Source: Chaunax sp. Z400
Taxonomy: Eukaryota > Chordata > Actinopteri > Lophiiformes > Chaunacidae
Length of the DNA stretch: 64,000 nucleotides
Reading direction: 5' to 3'
Assembly (NCBI GenBank): GCA_037577475.1
Contig: CM075194.1
Location: 8,898,492 to 8,962,491, forward strand
How positions within the stretch are numbered: position 1 is the stretch's first letter; the number at the start of each line of letters is the position of its first letter. Under the pieces are notes generated by a model that was not told the DNA's origin, searched no databases, and saw only the letters and a list, made by a program, of their open reading frames with translations. A program made the position numbers and the translations under genes. Shown here piece by piece: positions 61,701 to 64,000 of the stretch.

Positions 61701-63582
61701 TGACTTAAAATCTTCACCAAGTCATACAATTATCAGCCCCAGTGTGGAAACACTCACTGCTGCCATATCCATCACTGGCCCATTCTGGTGCAGAGAAGGA
61801 AGAGGCGGAGCCAAGAGGAGAGGGAGGTGTTGTTAAGTCAAGTCTTTCCATTTCACACACCTAAAAAGAAAAAGAAATCAATTTAAAAAATTACAAAAAT
61901 ATTAACTTTTTTTTTAACCACATCTGAACCAAAGAAATACAGAAAACGTCCTACAAAAGGTTGCATGTATGAAAGTCTTAGACCACATACTTTGTCAGTG
62001 TCCAGTGAGTCGAGAGTGGAGAAGTTGTCAGACATAGAGCCTGGGGAGTGGGTACTCTGTGTGACTGGATCTGGTGTGATAGTCCTGGAGCACGGAGGCT
62101 CCATCACAACCTTGGGAGAGGTCTTGACATGAGGGAGATCCAGGCCGGTGCTATTCAGAGCGCTGATATCAGAAAGCCGAGATCCGAGAACAGAAGCGTG
62201 GAAGCGCTCTTGGATTCTGTCTTCGGAGCATTCAAGTCTCCTTAAGACTTCTGGAGAGCCCAGTGAGGCTTCATCTCGAGAGACACTCAAAACGTCCTCG
62301 AAAGTTCTGTGAGAAGTATCTGAGAGATGAAGAAAATAAAAAAGTCTATGAAAACATCTTTTTATTGTGCTGCCATTGTCTTTAAAAGTTCCCTGTGGAG
62401 TTTTAGACCGCTAGCAGAGCTATGGAGCATTTTATCTGTGAGTGGGTCTCTGCTTTGGTTATCCTGTGCACTAGGATGTCATCATTTGTGTCACAACTAT
62501 TTTACTACTCTACAGGTGCTGGTATCATACCATGATAGGCTGCAATGCATTCGCAAAGGCATGCAAGAGGACTGCAAGCTAATACACAGATACAACAAAA
62601 AAAATATTTAAATTCTTTAAAAATTGCCTTTACAAATGTTTCATGAAAAAGGAAAATCCACATTTGTTGTGAGACCTCAGGAACACAAAGTGCTTTGGTA
62701 TGTAACTCTAAATATAAAACTACATTTTGCTTTAATTTTGCTATAAGAAAACTAGGGTGAGACATTTCCAAACCAGCATCATGTAACAACTGTGTACAAA
62801 TTGATTATATTGAATAAAACTAAACTAGTAATCACTTTCATCATCAAACTGCTCACTTTTTGATTAACTCACTGATTGCTTTTTCTTTTAAACATCCACA
62901 AATATTGAAAAATACTCATTCAGCACTCACTCTTCGGTGGGTATCCGTGTTGGTGAGGAAGTCTGTCCTGTTGGTGACAGTGTTGTCTGAGCTGCTGTAG
63001 CTCTCTTTTCAGATAGGCCAGTTCCTTTTCCTGCACAGCAAGGTCTTTTTGTAGACGTCGAAGCTCCGCGTTCAGCCGCTGGTTATCGGTCTCAAGGTCA
63101 ACGAGGACAAAGTCTTTAGTCTGAGAGGATAGAAATAAGTGACATCAAAATACAGTTGTTAACCTTATTATACTCAATTCAGTACTACCACATTTTTAAA
63201 TTTCATAAAAGACAGTGGATATGACCAGACAGAGCAAATCACTGTCAGATTAACTCCTGCTATTATTCTTTCTAGTATTTTGTACTCAGTTTTTTATATC
63301 CCACCTGTACTTCCTCATGTAGTATCTCAGCTCTTTCTGTACTGGTACTCAGACCCTGTTTCACTGCAGTCAGCTCTGACCTCAGAACCTGGTGCTCTGC
63401 ACTCAGTCTGGCCAGCTCACCCTCCTTCTGTCTCAAGGCAGCGTCCGCTTTGGCTAAGGTCACCTCAGCATGTGTCTGAGAAAAAGAAAAAACAAAGAGC
63501 CTTTCTTGTAACAGTATTCATGAAACTCTGCATGCACATTGCATAGTTTAGCTTTACTTTGTTCATAGCTTTCAGCTTTTCC
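52754..63582 (-). CDS. pcnt: Pericentrin-like centrosomal scaffold, C-terminal part (5' end outside window)
   Basis: Pericentrin anchors gamma-tubulin complexes at the centrosome. Exons, transcript order: 63558-63582, 63305-63475, 62931-63120, 61991-62319, 61758-61860, 61144-61316, 60781-61056, 60436-60563, 60045-60174, 58520-59311, 57286-57486, 56855-57073, 56181-56407, 56019-56098, 55786-55927, 55540-55667, probably 54213-54335, and 52754-52797 (stop). Phases agree throughout, giving about 1160 residues. Most is heptad coiled coil, longest in the 264-codon exon 58520-59311. The PACT centrosome-targeting domain is in 56181-56407 plus 56019-56098: YLRAESFRKALVYQKRYLL, LLLLLGGFQECEQATL, then a basic calmodulin-binding-like helix (RFRAAVQVVIAIL, RMRFLTRKWHRAIRR). 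The motif SQDPEQSLTDFIHHLEKVQQ near the end resembles pericentrin's C-terminus. AKAP9, which shares PACT, is the main alternative. Confidence 0.85.
54213..54335 (-). CDS. Probable additional penultimate exon of the pericentrin gene
   Basis: A 123-nt open block with a good donor (gtgagt) and a polypyrimidine acceptor ending ctaaag. It is flanked by phase-1 junctions that fit both neighbours exactly (55540-55667 ends with one base, 52754-52797 starts with two). Its translation is tryptophan-rich (RQRWLQENRTWLYLSCLSPL). I do not recall this segment from mammalian pericentrin, so it could be lineage-specific, alternative, or spurious. A nearer acceptor (cagtcag, 27 nt downstream in the transcript) would also keep frame. 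Confidence 0.5.
57858..58330 (+). mobile_element. Tc1/mariner-like transposase remnant
   Basis: Lies in pericentrin intron 57487-58519, antisense to the gene. The best part is 58202-58321, with 40 uninterrupted codons including ALTEEWAAIPKDDIQRLCPS and ending GGHTNY; this matches the shape of the Tc1 transposase C-terminus (EEW..IP...I..L..SM..R...V....G.T.Y). Upstream sequence at 57858-58080 is probably the same element but is broken by stops and frame changes. Terminal repeats were not found. It is inactive. Confidence 0.7.
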
Positions 63583-64000
63583 CTAAAAAAAAAAAAAAGA
63601 AAAAAGAAAAAAACACAACTACTGTTTACACAAGAACAGTAACAGATAACTTTCCTTGCAAAGTAAACAGCAATTTAACAAGTATCACATGCTGCGTTTT
63701 ATTGTATGTCTGATTCAGTTTCTATGTCTACTGCCAGGTACCTCTTTAGTGCACTATAACAATAATGCCTACATTTGCTAACAACAACTATGAACTCATC
63801 AAAAACAGTTCAGAAGAAAAGCAGCCCAACAAATGCATTTCAGCCTTCAAAGTTTCTTTTAAACAACCAAAACGTCTCCTTACCATATCCTACCAAGAAA
63901 GGGTGTAAAAAATACATAAAGTGCATCAGCGCTTTAAGAACAGCAGCTAACAAAGATTTTCCTGCTGCTTCCTCATTTTAATGTCACTTCCTCTGTGTTA

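Noticed and set aside
1..64000. CRISPR arrays, bacterial operons, phage or viral gene clusters
   Set aside because: No regular spaced repeats, ribosome-binding sites or tightly packed genes were seen; the whole window has intron-rich vertebrate structure.

Overview
This window is vertebrate nuclear DNA, almost certainly from a ray-finned (teleost) fish. The protein-coding genes are split into many short exons with GT-AG introns, introns and spacers are AT-rich, and several dispersed repeats have the look of common teleost families (a tRNA-derived SINE, hAT-like and Tc1-like elements, a retroposon ending in ATGG repeats). There are no operons, CRISPR arrays or phage features. Exon boundaries were worked out by hand. 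For six of the seven genes every exon joins in frame with its neighbours; the ZP gene has one junction I could not settle.

Layout: (1) 1-4631, plus strand: the 3' end of shprh (E3 ubiquitin ligase / SNF2-type helicase), with a hAT-like element in its penultimate intron. (2) 5912-12330, plus: a zona-pellucida (ZP) domain membrane protein of about 390 residues. (3) 13.7-20.6 kb, plus: fbxo30, with almost all coding sequence in one exon. (4) 22.76-30.2 kb, minus: an sp3-type zinc-finger transcription factor. (5) 31.6-38.1 kb, minus: ola1 (Obg-like ATPase). (6) 39.3-43.6 kb, minus: tra2b (splicing regulator), with a strong candidate for its autoregulatory poison exon in intron 1. (7) 44.4-51.6 kb, minus: senp2 (SUMO protease, 17 coding exons). 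(8) 52.75 kb to the right edge, minus: the C-terminal part of a pericentrin-like centrosomal coiled-coil protein including the PACT domain; its 5' part lies beyond the window.

From general knowledge of vertebrate synteny, shprh-fbxo30, sp3-ola1 and tra2b-senp2 are neighbours in the same relative orientation in mammals but lie on different human chromosomes; here these blocks are joined. The genes do not form one pathway. They are mostly housekeeping regulators: ubiquitin ligation (shprh, fbxo30), SUMO removal (senp2), transcription (sp3), splicing (tra2b), nucleotide hydrolysis (ola1) and centrosome scaffolding (pcnt). One functional link is suggestive only: Sp3 is a known SUMO target and senp2 encodes a SUMO protease.

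I found no wholly new system. The most useful signals are the tra2b poison exon, two hAT-like elements with target-site duplications, the ZP gene lodged between shprh and fbxo30, and an extra open phase-symmetric exon near the C-terminus of the pericentrin gene.
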